DNA of 64,000 nt. Origin: Lycorma delicatula. Its lineage: Eukaryota; Arthropoda; Insecta; Hemiptera; Fulgoridae. The position numbers were made by a program, and so were the translations under genes. A model generated the notes under the pieces. It worked only from the letters and a program-made list of their open reading frames with translations, did no database searches and had not been told where the DNA came from. The stretch lies in NCBI RefSeq assembly GCF_047948215.1, contig NC_134456.1:84956515-85020514 (forward strand), read 5' to 3'. Within the stretch, counting starts at the first letter, position 1, and the number at the start of each line of letters is the position of its first letter. Positions 44,163 to 53,394 of the stretch are shown here, in pieces.

Positions 44163-44818
44163 TTTGATCGCGAAAAATTTCAGCTTTCAGATTTCAACGG
44201 AAATATCCATTTTCACCATACCTGAATTCATTTTGACTAGTTTCGGCGTGACGTCAGTATGTACGTACCTCGCATAACTCAAAAACTATTAGCCGTAGGA
44301 TTTTGAAATTTTGGAAATAGGACTACTGTAACATCTAGCTGTGCACCTCCCCTTTTGATTGCAATCGACTGGACCAAAAGTGCCCAAAAAAGGCTCAAAA
44401 TCCAAAAACTTTGGATTTTGGACTTTTTTTTAACTGCAATAATAAGTACTCATTGGGAGCTTTTCAACGATATATCATAAATGGTACTTATTTTCACTTA
44501 TTTTACTTGATTCCAGAGTTGTAGCCAAATAAAAGTTTAATTAATGAAATATATGGATCTTACAAGAGGAAAGCACACCGGTTCAATCCGACTTCATTTC
44601 CTTTTTTTAACTTTTTTTTTTTAATTTAAATAAATTGATTTATTAATTATTATTAACCTCTAATTGTAAAAAAAATCTTTACAATAAATAATTCCATAAT
44701 AACAATAAAAGAAAATATTAATGAAATAAAATTTTATGTACTTTTTAATTAAAAAAAAAAAAAAAAATGTGTATATGTAATTAACTAGGCGTTCAAAGAA
44801 AGTCATGTGGTGTCCACA
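44163..44818 (-). repeat. Repeat family A, near full-length reversed copy
   Basis: The reverse complement matches 13251-13883: it begins with TGTGGACACCACATGACTTT and carries GGCTACAACTCTGGAATC, CCCCTTTTGATTGCAATC (in inverse) and TATGCGAGGTACGTAC. It lacks the final TACAAGGAAGT. Confidence 0.8.
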
Positions 44819-44914
44819 ACAGATTTTTTTCATACAATTATAATATTATTTACAAACTGATAATGCGAGATTCCGTGAAAATTGACTATTGAAATTTTAT
44901 TAAATTTTTCTAGA

Positions 44915-45192
44915 CCCACCGGGTTGGTCCTAGTGGTGAACGAGTCTTCACAAATCAGCTGATATAGAAGTGGAGAATTCCAAAGTTCAAATCCTAGTAA
45001 AGGCAGTTAATTTTATACGGATTTGAATATTAAACCGTACTCTTCACGCTTTATTAAAGGGTTTCAATTAACCACACATCTCAGAAATGGTCGACCTGAG
45101 ACTGTACAAGACTACAGTTAACTTACACTCATATGTATCATCCTCTGAAGTAATACCTGATGGTGATTCCCGAACGCTAAACAGGAAAAAAA
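44915..45192 (+). repeat. SINE family 1
   Basis: Starts CCCACCGGGTTGGTCCTAGT (one extra C in box A) and ends near AACGCTAAACAGGAAAAAAA. The tail module is diverged. Confidence 0.87.
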
Positions 45193-45667
45193 ATCTTTCT
45201 ATAACTACGTATGGCGGTTTTTCTTTAGAATATTATTTTGAGATATCTGTTCAGTGTTTTAAAAATAAAAATTACAAAAAAAAATTCAAGGTTAATCACT
45301 TTTAATTACTAATCTGATATTTTAATTAGAAATTAAAATATGCAATTTCAATATTCCTTTAATTAGCGATTTAATATATCTGATAAAGTTAAATGTAATT
45401 AATGATTCTAAAAATTCTAGAAAATGTTCATATAATTTGTTTTAATATAAAAGTACATAAAAAAATTACCACGATTAATTAAGAGAGATGAAATTTTATA
45501 CCAACACTAATAAGCAAACCGTTTCACCAACCTAATGTAATTCACTGTCCACCATATTTAAATAACTACATAAGGAGAAGAAAGAGTTATTATTAAAATG
45601 TAGTAGTGACAGATAATTAAATTCAAAATTTTAGTAAAGAAAATAAGAATTTAACATTAATAATAAA
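45193..45667. other. AT-rich stretch, no gene seen
   Basis: Nothing recognised. Confidence 0.4.
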
Positions 45668-45982
45668 AATAGGACACTTTTTTTCTTTTTCCTTTTTAGC
45701 CTCCGGTAATTACCTTCAGATAATACTTCAGAGGATGATATGTATGAGTGTAAATGAAGTGTAGTCTAGTACAGTCTCATTTCGACCATTCCTGATATCT
45801 GTGGTTAATTGAAACCCAACCTACCAAAGAACACCGTTATTCTCGATCTAGTGTTCAAATCCGTGTAAAAATAACTGACTTTACTAGGAATTGAACGCTG
45901 GAACTCTAGACTTCCAAATCAGCTGATTTGGGTAGACGCGTTCACCACTAGACCAACCCGGTGGGTTAATAATAGGGCACTT
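45668..45982 (-). mobile_element. SINE family 1 with 12-bp target duplication
   Basis: The reverse complement runs from CCCACCGGGTTGGTCTAGTG (45967) to CCGGAGGCTAAAAAGG and an A-rich tail (45680). AATAGGACACTT (45668-45679) and AATAGGGCACTT (45971-45982) flank it with one mismatch. Confidence 0.9.
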
Positions 45983-46247
45983 GGCCGAGAAATAATTTAC
46001 TTTAAAAATGATACCTGATAAGCGCATTACTGATCTAATATCACAATCATCCTAGACAATGCGGCGTTAAAGATAATACGGATGACTTGTTTCATCTGAA
46101 AAATCATTATACTGTAGTTGTTTAAACAACTCTTTCGACTAAAATGAAAACTAATTATCTTGACAGGGTGGAGAAATATGAAAATCATTTAAACATCCAT
46201 ATTTATATATAATTTACTAAGCATTTGGCACCGTTGGTATTAATTAA

Positions 46248-46690
46248 ATTTCCACTTACCAACAATTTAAAAAGTGTAAATCCTAGTACTTTCAGAACAG
46301 TTACTCCATCATCACGCATTTTCCAAAATATATTAATTCAAATGTATTTCAATTAAAATTGTTACGTCCATAACAGTCGGTCGTCAAGAAATAAAAATAA
46401 ATTGTACGTCAAAAAGACTGTGACGTCATGTTCGTAAGATGTTTGCGAAGTAAGACGCTAGCGTTAAGATGTTGTCGCAAACATCTTACGAACATGACGT
46501 CACAGTCTTATTGACGTACAATTTATTTTTATTTCTTGACGACCGACTATTACGAACGTAACAATTTTAATTTAAATACAATTATACATTTGAATTTGAA
46601 TTAATATATTTTGGGAAATCCCTGATGATGAAGTAACGGCTACGAAAGTACTCGGATATATACTTTTAAAATTGTTGGCAAGTGGAAAAA
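46248..46690. repeat. 440-bp cruciform/foldback element
   Basis: Arms of about 200 bases (46248-46448 and 46475-46690) are inverted copies. The inner arm is nearly perfect (CGCAAACATCTTACGAACAT, GACGTCACAGTCTTATTGAC, ATTTATTTTTATTTCTTGAC and their inverses). The outer arm is more diverged (CCACTTACCAACAATTT with CCACTTGCCAACAATTT). The loop is only 26 bases. Non-coding as a whole. No target duplication seen. Confidence 0.85.
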
Positions 46691-47144
46691 AAGTACAAAG
46701 TCCGACTAAAATTAAAAGGCTACAAATAAGAATGTAATTATATGAATTCCCAAGACAAAAGCTGAAAAGAAGGATGTAGGATTTTAAACGGGGTAATTAA
46801 CTGCAATCCCTACAAGTGTGAAGAGGACAACTCGAGTTAATGCTAGTGCAATTTCCTGCGAATTGTTAAAAGAAGAAAAGAAAAACATACAAGCTACGTA
46901 GAGTTGCTTAACTCATTAGAAAAAAAAAATTAAATCGTATCAGTAAACATTTTTTCCTTTTATAAAACTAAAAATAATCCTTTCAAATTTTCTGTCATAA
47001 TCTTCACTGTAACAAGCTCTTGTAAAAAAACTTGAATCCCATGAATGAATGACCTATTCAGGATAGCCCTAGAATATTTTCCTGGTTGCTGAAATAAAAC
47101 CTTTTAATGCCATTTTATCCTCTTTTATTAAATTTTTTGTATTT
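46691..47144. other. Unassigned sequence
   Basis: Nothing recognised. Confidence 0.4.
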
Positions 47145-47686
47145 ACAGGTGATAGTGAACCGCTATTTCAGTCGTTTCAAATTTCTTCGTAATTCTTCGT
47201 TTCAAATTTCACTTCTGGAGCTCCCGTCGGTTCGTGAGATTGCACAACAGCGCAATGTCAAATACCTGCACAGGCTTGACAATCATGTAAAGTACTTTGC
47301 AATTAATCTACTCGACAACAGAGACGTCCGACGGTTGAAACGTGCCCATTTACTCGACTTTGGGTCTGCGTAACTGTTTGTAATCTAACACCCGTCAAGT
47401 TTAGTGGTGTCGTATCTAATTTCTTGTTACTTCTTTCTTTTTTTATTTGTTATTAATGTTTGTTTTGTGGACTATACGGTGCTGAAATTAATGGTTTGTG
47501 ATTTATGACTGAGCTTGAAATTTCATATTGTACTTGTTTACTAGCAACAATTTATTGCGTATTATTTATTTTGGGGGTTCCTTAAGGACCTCCTTACGAC
47601 GTGCTTTTGTCAGGAAACTTACTTACGGCTCCGCAGGAGAGCCGATTGTAATTATAATTGTTATTGAGCAAAAAAAAAAAAAAAAA
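47145..47686 (+). mobile_element. Jockey-like LINE, 3' end with poly(A)
   Basis: A short coding end (47200-47373), a 300-base 3' UTR and a 17-base A-run at 47670-47686. Strongly 5'-truncated. A 14-base block TCGTTTCAAATTTC occurs twice at the start. Confidence 0.65.
47200..47373 (+). pseudogene. Jockey-like ORF2 C-terminus
   Basis: Reads LLELPSVREIAQQRNVKYLH, then RLDNHVKYFAINLLDNRDVR and RLKRAHLLDF, with a stop at 47371-47373. The pattern VREEIxxxSxxYxxRLxxHxNxLxxxLL(D) followed by RRLKR is the usual end of jockey-group ORF2. The frame is clean here, but only about 58 codons survive. Confidence 0.6.
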
Positions 47687-48477
47687 CCAACAAAAATTCA
47701 CTTAGAATAATTTTACAGGTGTCAGCTGATTTTACTGTTGATTTTTTCTTTAAGAAGTTGGTAAAACTATTAAACTCATCTTTACACATGAAATTTGCAA
47801 GTCGATGCTGATGTAAAGTTATATGCACTATAAGAGTGATTATTCACAATGCAGTTAACTATTGAAGAATAGAAGGATACCAAAATAAACTCTGAATCAT
47901 TTATTCTCTAATATTTCACTTAATCAGATTAGATATGTCAATACTGATATACCCGTGTCAGTAGACGGAATTACTGAAACAATACTGAAAACTTGCACGG
48001 TTTTATTGATTCTCCCTTAAACCTATAATGAATTACAATACGGTGTGCGATTACAATAAAATGAATATTCTTCAATTAAACGGTTCTGAATGCTGATACC
48101 TAGAATGAAATTACACAATTCATTGCCTGAATCCAAGAGTATGAGATATCTGATAGTTTTTAGAGGTATCTCAAACAACCCTGATTTCAAAATAACAGTG
48201 AATTTAAAAAATATATATATACATTTTTAAATCAAAGAAAATTGAAATCAGGTGAATAACTTACAGAGTAGATGACATATGAATCAGATAAAAAAAAAAA
48301 AAAAAAAAAAAAAATTTAATCATATTTATTTCTACATCAATTGTTTTATTTTATTTTATGAATTACACTATTTTTTTAAGTTACGATCAGCTACACGAGT
48401 CGTTAAATAATTAAAAGAGACAAATGACTGTAGAAATATGATTATTTATTCAATTAAAATGAAACTAATGCTACTTT
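47687..48477. other. AT-rich stretch with poly(A)
   Basis: Nothing recognised except an A-run at 48289-48315. Confidence 0.4.
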
Positions 48478-49540
48478 CAGCACATCCTGACCCGTAGGGG
48501 AAGACACCCTCCGCCGCCCCTCCGTTCAGAGCTCTTATGGGCTTTACCGGAGGTCAACTTTGAAACCTCGACTTTTGACATATTCCAGTCCGCCTCGGCC
48601 AGGATGCCACGAGTGACATTCCCATCGGTGTACTACTAGTTAATGAACTCAAAACAAAACACATCTCACAGAGTCTTAAGCAAAACTGAAAATACCTAAC
48701 TAACAAAGGAATTGAACTACCTGCCAGTAGAACGTAAAAGTGAGTTCAACACACAACACGAAACATAAAAATATCAACAATAACAATCAACGGGACAATA
48801 ACACCACAGTAACATTGAAACAAGACAAAACAAAGGACAAGAACGACAACAAAAACATAATTTATAAAACAAAACGTCAACAAAAATAGAGTAAAAGAGA
48901 AATCCGAGCAGAGCTCTAGATCGCCTCAGCAATCCTTTCCTTTGCTAAGTACCCTACAAAACTCTTCACTATTGCCCACTCGGCCTGGCTGCTCCAGTTT
49001 ACACGTCCACCTGATAAGATCAACCCGACAGATGATCTCCGTACGCATTAACTCGTATTTCGATCACTCATAAAGGACATGGTAGGTGTCGTCCAATTGT
49101 CCACACTGAGGACACATCCCAGAATCTACCCGGCCGAATTTCTGCAGTCTGTCCCTAAAAGCACCATGGCCGGACAGAAATTGCGTCACATATTTATTAG
49201 GATGCACCAAAGAGACGTTCCGCAAACCAGCAACATTTGGAGGGAGATCATGCGTATAACGCCCGCCATCTGTCTCATCCTATCTGGCCTGCTGCAAGCT
49301 ATTGCCATGTTGTTCAATTTCTCGAACTTTATCCTAAGTCAACTCACCGGACTTATTAGCAAGATACCGCTGCTGCTTCTCAGACGCAATCAAATGTATC
49401 GGTTTCACGCCTGTAATCACCAAGACTGTCTCCCGTGAAATAGTACGGTAACCACCTGTTACCGTTAACAATATTAGGCGTTGAGTCCTTAATAATATGT
49501 CCCGGTAACTTTTATATTTTAGCCTATCCGTCCAAACAGC
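48478..49540 (-). mobile_element. R1-like LINE, 3' half, reversed
   Basis: Minus-strand copy with coding sequence at about 49450-48920, then a 3' UTR ending CCCCTACGGGTCAGGATGTG at about 48480. The ending is shared with the copies at 49545-50411 and 59005-59660. It lies head-to-tail with the next copy. Confidence 0.75.
48920..49450 (-). pseudogene. R1-like ORF2 C-terminus with damaged CCHC finger
   Basis: On the minus strand GVKPIHLIASEKQQRYLANK, then VHPNKYVTQFLSGHGAFRDR, LQKFGRVDSG and the finger CPQCGQLDDTYHVLYE followed by TGA where the last Cys should be (near 49072). The frame continues open for another 60 codons (SKYELMRTEIICRVDLIRW), so the Cys-to-stop change looks like a point mutation in an otherwise readable end. 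An earlier frameshift lies near 49330. Confidence 0.7.
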
Positions 49541-49544
49541 ACTT

Positions 49545-50411
49545 TCAGCACATCCAAACCCCCGTAGGGGAAGACCACCTTGTGACGTTACCGGTCACCA
49601 CATCACCCCCTCCGTTCCAAGCCCTGAAGGGCTTTAACGGAGGTCTCTTTAGAGCCTCTAACTGATTACGTCTAACAGTCATCAGCCAGGCCTCGGTCGG
49701 GATGCCACCGATGTAAATGCCTCGGCAGACATTTGCATCAGTAAAATACATAACAAATTTCGCCTTCGCGTAGGTCTCAAATGGACATCTTCACATCCAA
49801 CCTAACATGATTCCCTCAAACTAACTGAACGAAACCGCGAACCCCGCACCCAGTCCAGATTTGACAGCACCGTTTGTGACTGTGAATATCTCAGAAAACG
49901 AACCAGTTAAAAATCGGAAGTTAAATCGGTGCTACATTCATACCAATCAAAGTTATGTCTTACGCAACATAGAAATTCAGACCTATGCCGAAATAAATCT
50001 ACCAATTTAGGTCACCTAACAAGGGGAATGCAACCTCATTCCGGTCCGTGCCGGAGCCGAGGACAAACCCCGCACCCCCACCCGGTCACATCATGGTGTC
50101 TCGCGTGGCGTTACCACGATGCCACCGGCGGAGGGAAGCCACGCACCCGGTGACACGGGTTAACATACTTCGGCGGCGCGGCCACCCCCACCAGCGGGAG
50201 TCCCGAATCGAATCACAAACAATACCAATATTACCGTTGCACGATGCCAATGCGCCTACCTCCAACCGATCCAGCGCCTAAGCCGAAACCCTAGCCACCC
50301 GGGATCCTACCACGATCTTACCTTCCTACCTTGATTAAACTTCCTCTGCAGACTTACACACCGCAAGGCCGCGAAGAAAACCAGCCACTATAGACCACTC
50401 CTCGTGGATCA
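49545..50411 (-). mobile_element. R1-like LINE, 3' UTR copy, reversed
   Basis: The reverse complement matches 15640-16440 over some 800 bases, including GATTCGATT, TGGGGGTGCGGGGTTTGTCC, TCTGAATTTCTATGTTGCGT and GGTGGCATCCCGACCGAGGC. It ends with CCCCTACGGGGGTTTGGATG near 49550. Noticeably GC-rich. Its open frames are not genes. Confidence 0.78.
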
Positions 50412-51740
50412 TTTTCAGCACAACCCCCAGTTACATTTAGGCACTTGTCCCATCTTTCTGCGAATTTTTTATTTCAGTAAAAAAGAATCGTTCACCTTGG
50501 TGTCCAAGCCATTCTTGTACCAAAGTCCTTAACCCAACGGGTAAGCCTATTGGTGAACTCGTCATTGCAAATCAACTGTTCTAAGGTTCAAATCCTAGTA
50601 AAGGCAGTGGCTTTTAAACGGATCTGAATACTAGATCGTGGATACCGGTATTCTTTGGTGATGGGGTTTCAATTTACCACATATCTCAGGAACGGTTGTC
50701 CTGAAACTTTACAAGACTATACTTCATTTACTCTCATACATTATCATCCTCATATCTGAACGGTAATTCCCGAAGGCTAAACAGAAAGAAAGAGAGGGAA
50801 TAAATTTAGAAACTGATGAATCTACGTTCGTTAAAAGAAAATATGACGTCAGAAGAGTACCGTATGGCAATAGGTTTTCGGCGGGATCTGCCGCGAAACT
50901 CGGTGTTTCCTGTCTTTCTAATGACCGAAATGCGGATTTATTTCAGCCAGTAATAGTCGATCTCAACGACACATTTTGAAAGAGCAAGAATGTCTCCTTT
51001 GTATTCTGGGTTTCACTTGATTTTCTAGCGAGTTAAACCGCTTGAATATTGTTTTTCAAACAATCACAATAAATTGGACATTTACAGTCCCAAAACAGCG
51101 TTATAAATACTTTATTGGGTGACGCGTAGATTTTTAATTTTTTCTCAGCAGGCGAACTTGATGTTTTCATTCTGTACTCTTGATATTTGGATTCCGGCTG
51201 AAAATGATGAATCCAAATTTCATTAAAAGTTACTCGTATTATGCATTCTAATAAATCATTACCTTCCGCTAACAACCGTTGTTTTAGTTTTAAACAAATG
51301 TGAATTCGGATGTCTTTGTGATTTTGAGTTGACCGTCCCGGAACCCAGCTTGAACATGTTTCGCTTAATTCAGCTTATCATGGATAATGGAGCGGGCAGA
51401 ATCATGATACTGACCTAAGGCCAATACTCGCACTATAAATTTCAGCAATTTCCCAAATTTATTTTTCATCTGTACTTGCGAATATCAATTAGATTTTTTA
51501 ATGCGTCAGACCAACTTCCACCGGTCTTTAGCTATGATGAAAATCGTTGACGGTTTTCTGTCCCGATTAAAATCTTCTGATCCGCTAAGAAAACTTCGCA
51601 CGGTTAATATCTTAACGTAATACACTGTTTTGAAAACTGCGAATGAATTTTGGCCGGTTTTAAATCTTCAAAAGTTTCACAGAAGTTCTTGATCACACGG
51701 AAGTGACGTATGGCGTAATCAAAACGAAGTCGAGTTTATT
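50412..51740 (-). pseudogene. Mariner transposase, decayed
   Basis: Near 51330-51240 the frames read IRIHICLKLKQ and RLLAEGNDLLECIIRVTFNE, then IWIHHFQPESKYQEYRMKTS at 51190. Relatives have GDETWIHHF here, so the first catalytic Asp is lost. TSSSPAEKKLKI and a VFITLFWDC block follow. Beyond the SINE the end reads LVQEWLGHQGERFFFTEIK and ERWDKCLNV near 50500. The middle (second and third catalytic residues) cannot be read. Frames shift repeatedly. Confidence 0.68.
50531..50797 (+). repeat. SINE family 1, diverged copy inside a mariner
   Basis: Starts ACCCAACGGGTAAGCCTATT and lacks part of the head. It carries AGGTTCAAATCCTAGTAAAG, GATACCGGTATTCTTTGGTG and ends TTCCCGAAGGCTAAACAG plus an A-rich tail. 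It separates two parts of one transposase gene. Confidence 0.85.
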
Positions 51741-51759
51741 TCACTCAGTAGTAGCCACG

Positions 51760-52110
51760 AATGATCAACAGAAGGCACCGAAGGTTGTGGTCCGTACAAA
51801 TGAAATCGGATACTGTGGTTCAATTAAATCTAGACCCGATCACTAGTCGGGATCACATCATCCCGACTACTATTCGTGCACGGTATGCAAAGTTTAAGAC
51901 CACGGTTGGTGATGAACGTCTGCAACATTCAATCGCATCCCGCACAAGTCAACATGACAAGCAGCATCTGAATTAAACATTCCTCGTTCAAGTGTTCAAT
52001 ATGTTTTAAGAAAACATTTAAAAATGAGTTCTTACCTACTTCAAATACTAGGGGCAATCGTACAAGAGAATAGGAATGCTTATAACAATATGTCTATTGC
52101 AATGCTTGAA
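51760..52110 (+). pseudogene. Mariner-like transposase N-terminal fragment
   Basis: The frames include TIRARYAKFKTTVGDER at 51855 and, after a shift, ELNIPRSSVQYVLRKHLKMS near 51970, followed by SYLLQIL. Transposases of the mariner/Tc1 group have TIRRWxxKFxETGSVxxR, then ELxIPRSSVxxVLxKxLKMxxYxLQxL at the end of the DNA-binding domain. The catalytic domain is missing. It is on the opposite strand from, and unrelated in position to, the mariner at 50412-51745. Confidence 0.5.
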
Positions 52111-53394
52111 TGTTTGAAAGATTATATATGAACAATTTTGGATTATTAGTTTCTTTAGAAATAAACACAATTTTCTAATTGTAAAAAAATCAAAAGAAAT
52201 ATATCTATTTACGCAGTAACAACAACAGATTTGTACCCCTTACAGTTTTACTGATCGATAAGTGAATTTTTTAGCGTGAGAAAAATCTCATGCCTATTCA
52301 AGATTCGAACGCAGACTTTCAGATGAAAGGACGAGACGCTACCACTCCGCCACGGTGGACAATTATAAGTACAAAACAATTAACATTTTAAAACATAAAC
52401 TATTAACGATTTATATAAACGGGAACATAAAATTGGGCCTTCATAAAAACTTATAGCAATACGATAATCAGTAATCTACATCTTGAAAAAAAAAAATTTA
52501 TGACATACCTAGGATAAAAAACTTTTTATGGATTTTTATTAAACCAATTTAACAGTATTGTGAAAATGTTTATTTCAAATTAACTACTGTAATTAGTTTC
52601 AGATTGGCACATATTTTATGAAACCTAAAGAAAAGGCAATCTATAAATAAAATATTTTATTATTATTATATTTATTATTATTTTTTTTTAGCAATACTAA
52701 TATTAAATGGCTCAAAAAGCAAATAATACACCTGTAAATGTTGTAAAATAAAATTACTACCTCTCTTGAAAGCAGAAATGCAGTACCGTACATGTATGAT
52801 TAATTTTTTTTTTTGATAGGAGGAAGGTTTCCCAGAAATTTAAAAACTGTTATAACATTATATTAAAATTAATCTACTTTGTGTTGTAAATAGATAGCTT
52901 TTGAGAAAGTGTAACTCACAATTGTATTTTTATAAAGAATGATATATGAGAAGATGAGAAAATTTTTATTTTTATAGGTATATTTTTAATTTAATACATC
53001 ACAACTTAAAACTGTTTAACAAAGAATGTTTAAAGTTTATAATTTTAACATGTAATTTACTTCCACATTTTTTTAAAATTTTTATTTCAGGAAAACATTT
53101 TTTTTATTGGTCTATAGACATGATATCATGAATCATTAAAGTAGATCATGACTAGATATATCATTCAATAATGCAGGAAATAATAGATAAAATATTTTAA
53201 CTATTATTGTAATACCAACTAAAAATTTTTTAAATATATTTAACAGAAAAAAATGTAAATCTAAAAATGTTTTAGTTAGTAATTGTCAGGCAGAATTAAG
53301 CAATAAATGTTTGAAATGTTTTTTTAATATAAAATTCCAAGGTTATAATTATAGAAACATTCCCTAAAACTAAAAGAAAAATGGATCTGCTCAA
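52111..53394. other. AT-rich stretch with a SINE head
   Basis: Apart from the SINE family 2 piece at 52281-52361, nothing recognised. Confidence 0.4.
52281..52361 (-). repeat. tRNA-derived SINE, family 2, head region
   Basis: The reverse complement begins CCACCGTGGCGGAGTGGTAG with CGTCTCGTCCTTTCATCTG and box B GCGTTCGAATCTTG. The tail module is absent. Confidence 0.65.

Larger units (their letters stand above)
50412..51745 (-). mobile_element. Mariner (SETMAR-type group) split by a SINE
   Basis: C-terminal transposase sequence at 50412-50530 and the rest at about 50800-51745, on the minus strand, with a plus-strand SINE at 50531-50797 between them. Terminal repeats were not identified. The LINE copy at 49545-50411 abuts the C-terminal end. 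Confidence 0.68.

Noticed and set aside
47130..47155. Splice acceptor (TTTTTTGTATTTACAG) before the 47.1-kb open frame
   Set aside because: The open frame is the C-terminus of a jockey-like LINE with a poly(A) tail; the acceptor-like sequence is a chance pyrimidine tract at or near the truncation point.
49079..50281. Plus-strand open frames of 74-119 codons
   Set aside because: Antisense to R1-like LINE coding and 3' UTR sequence on the minus strand.
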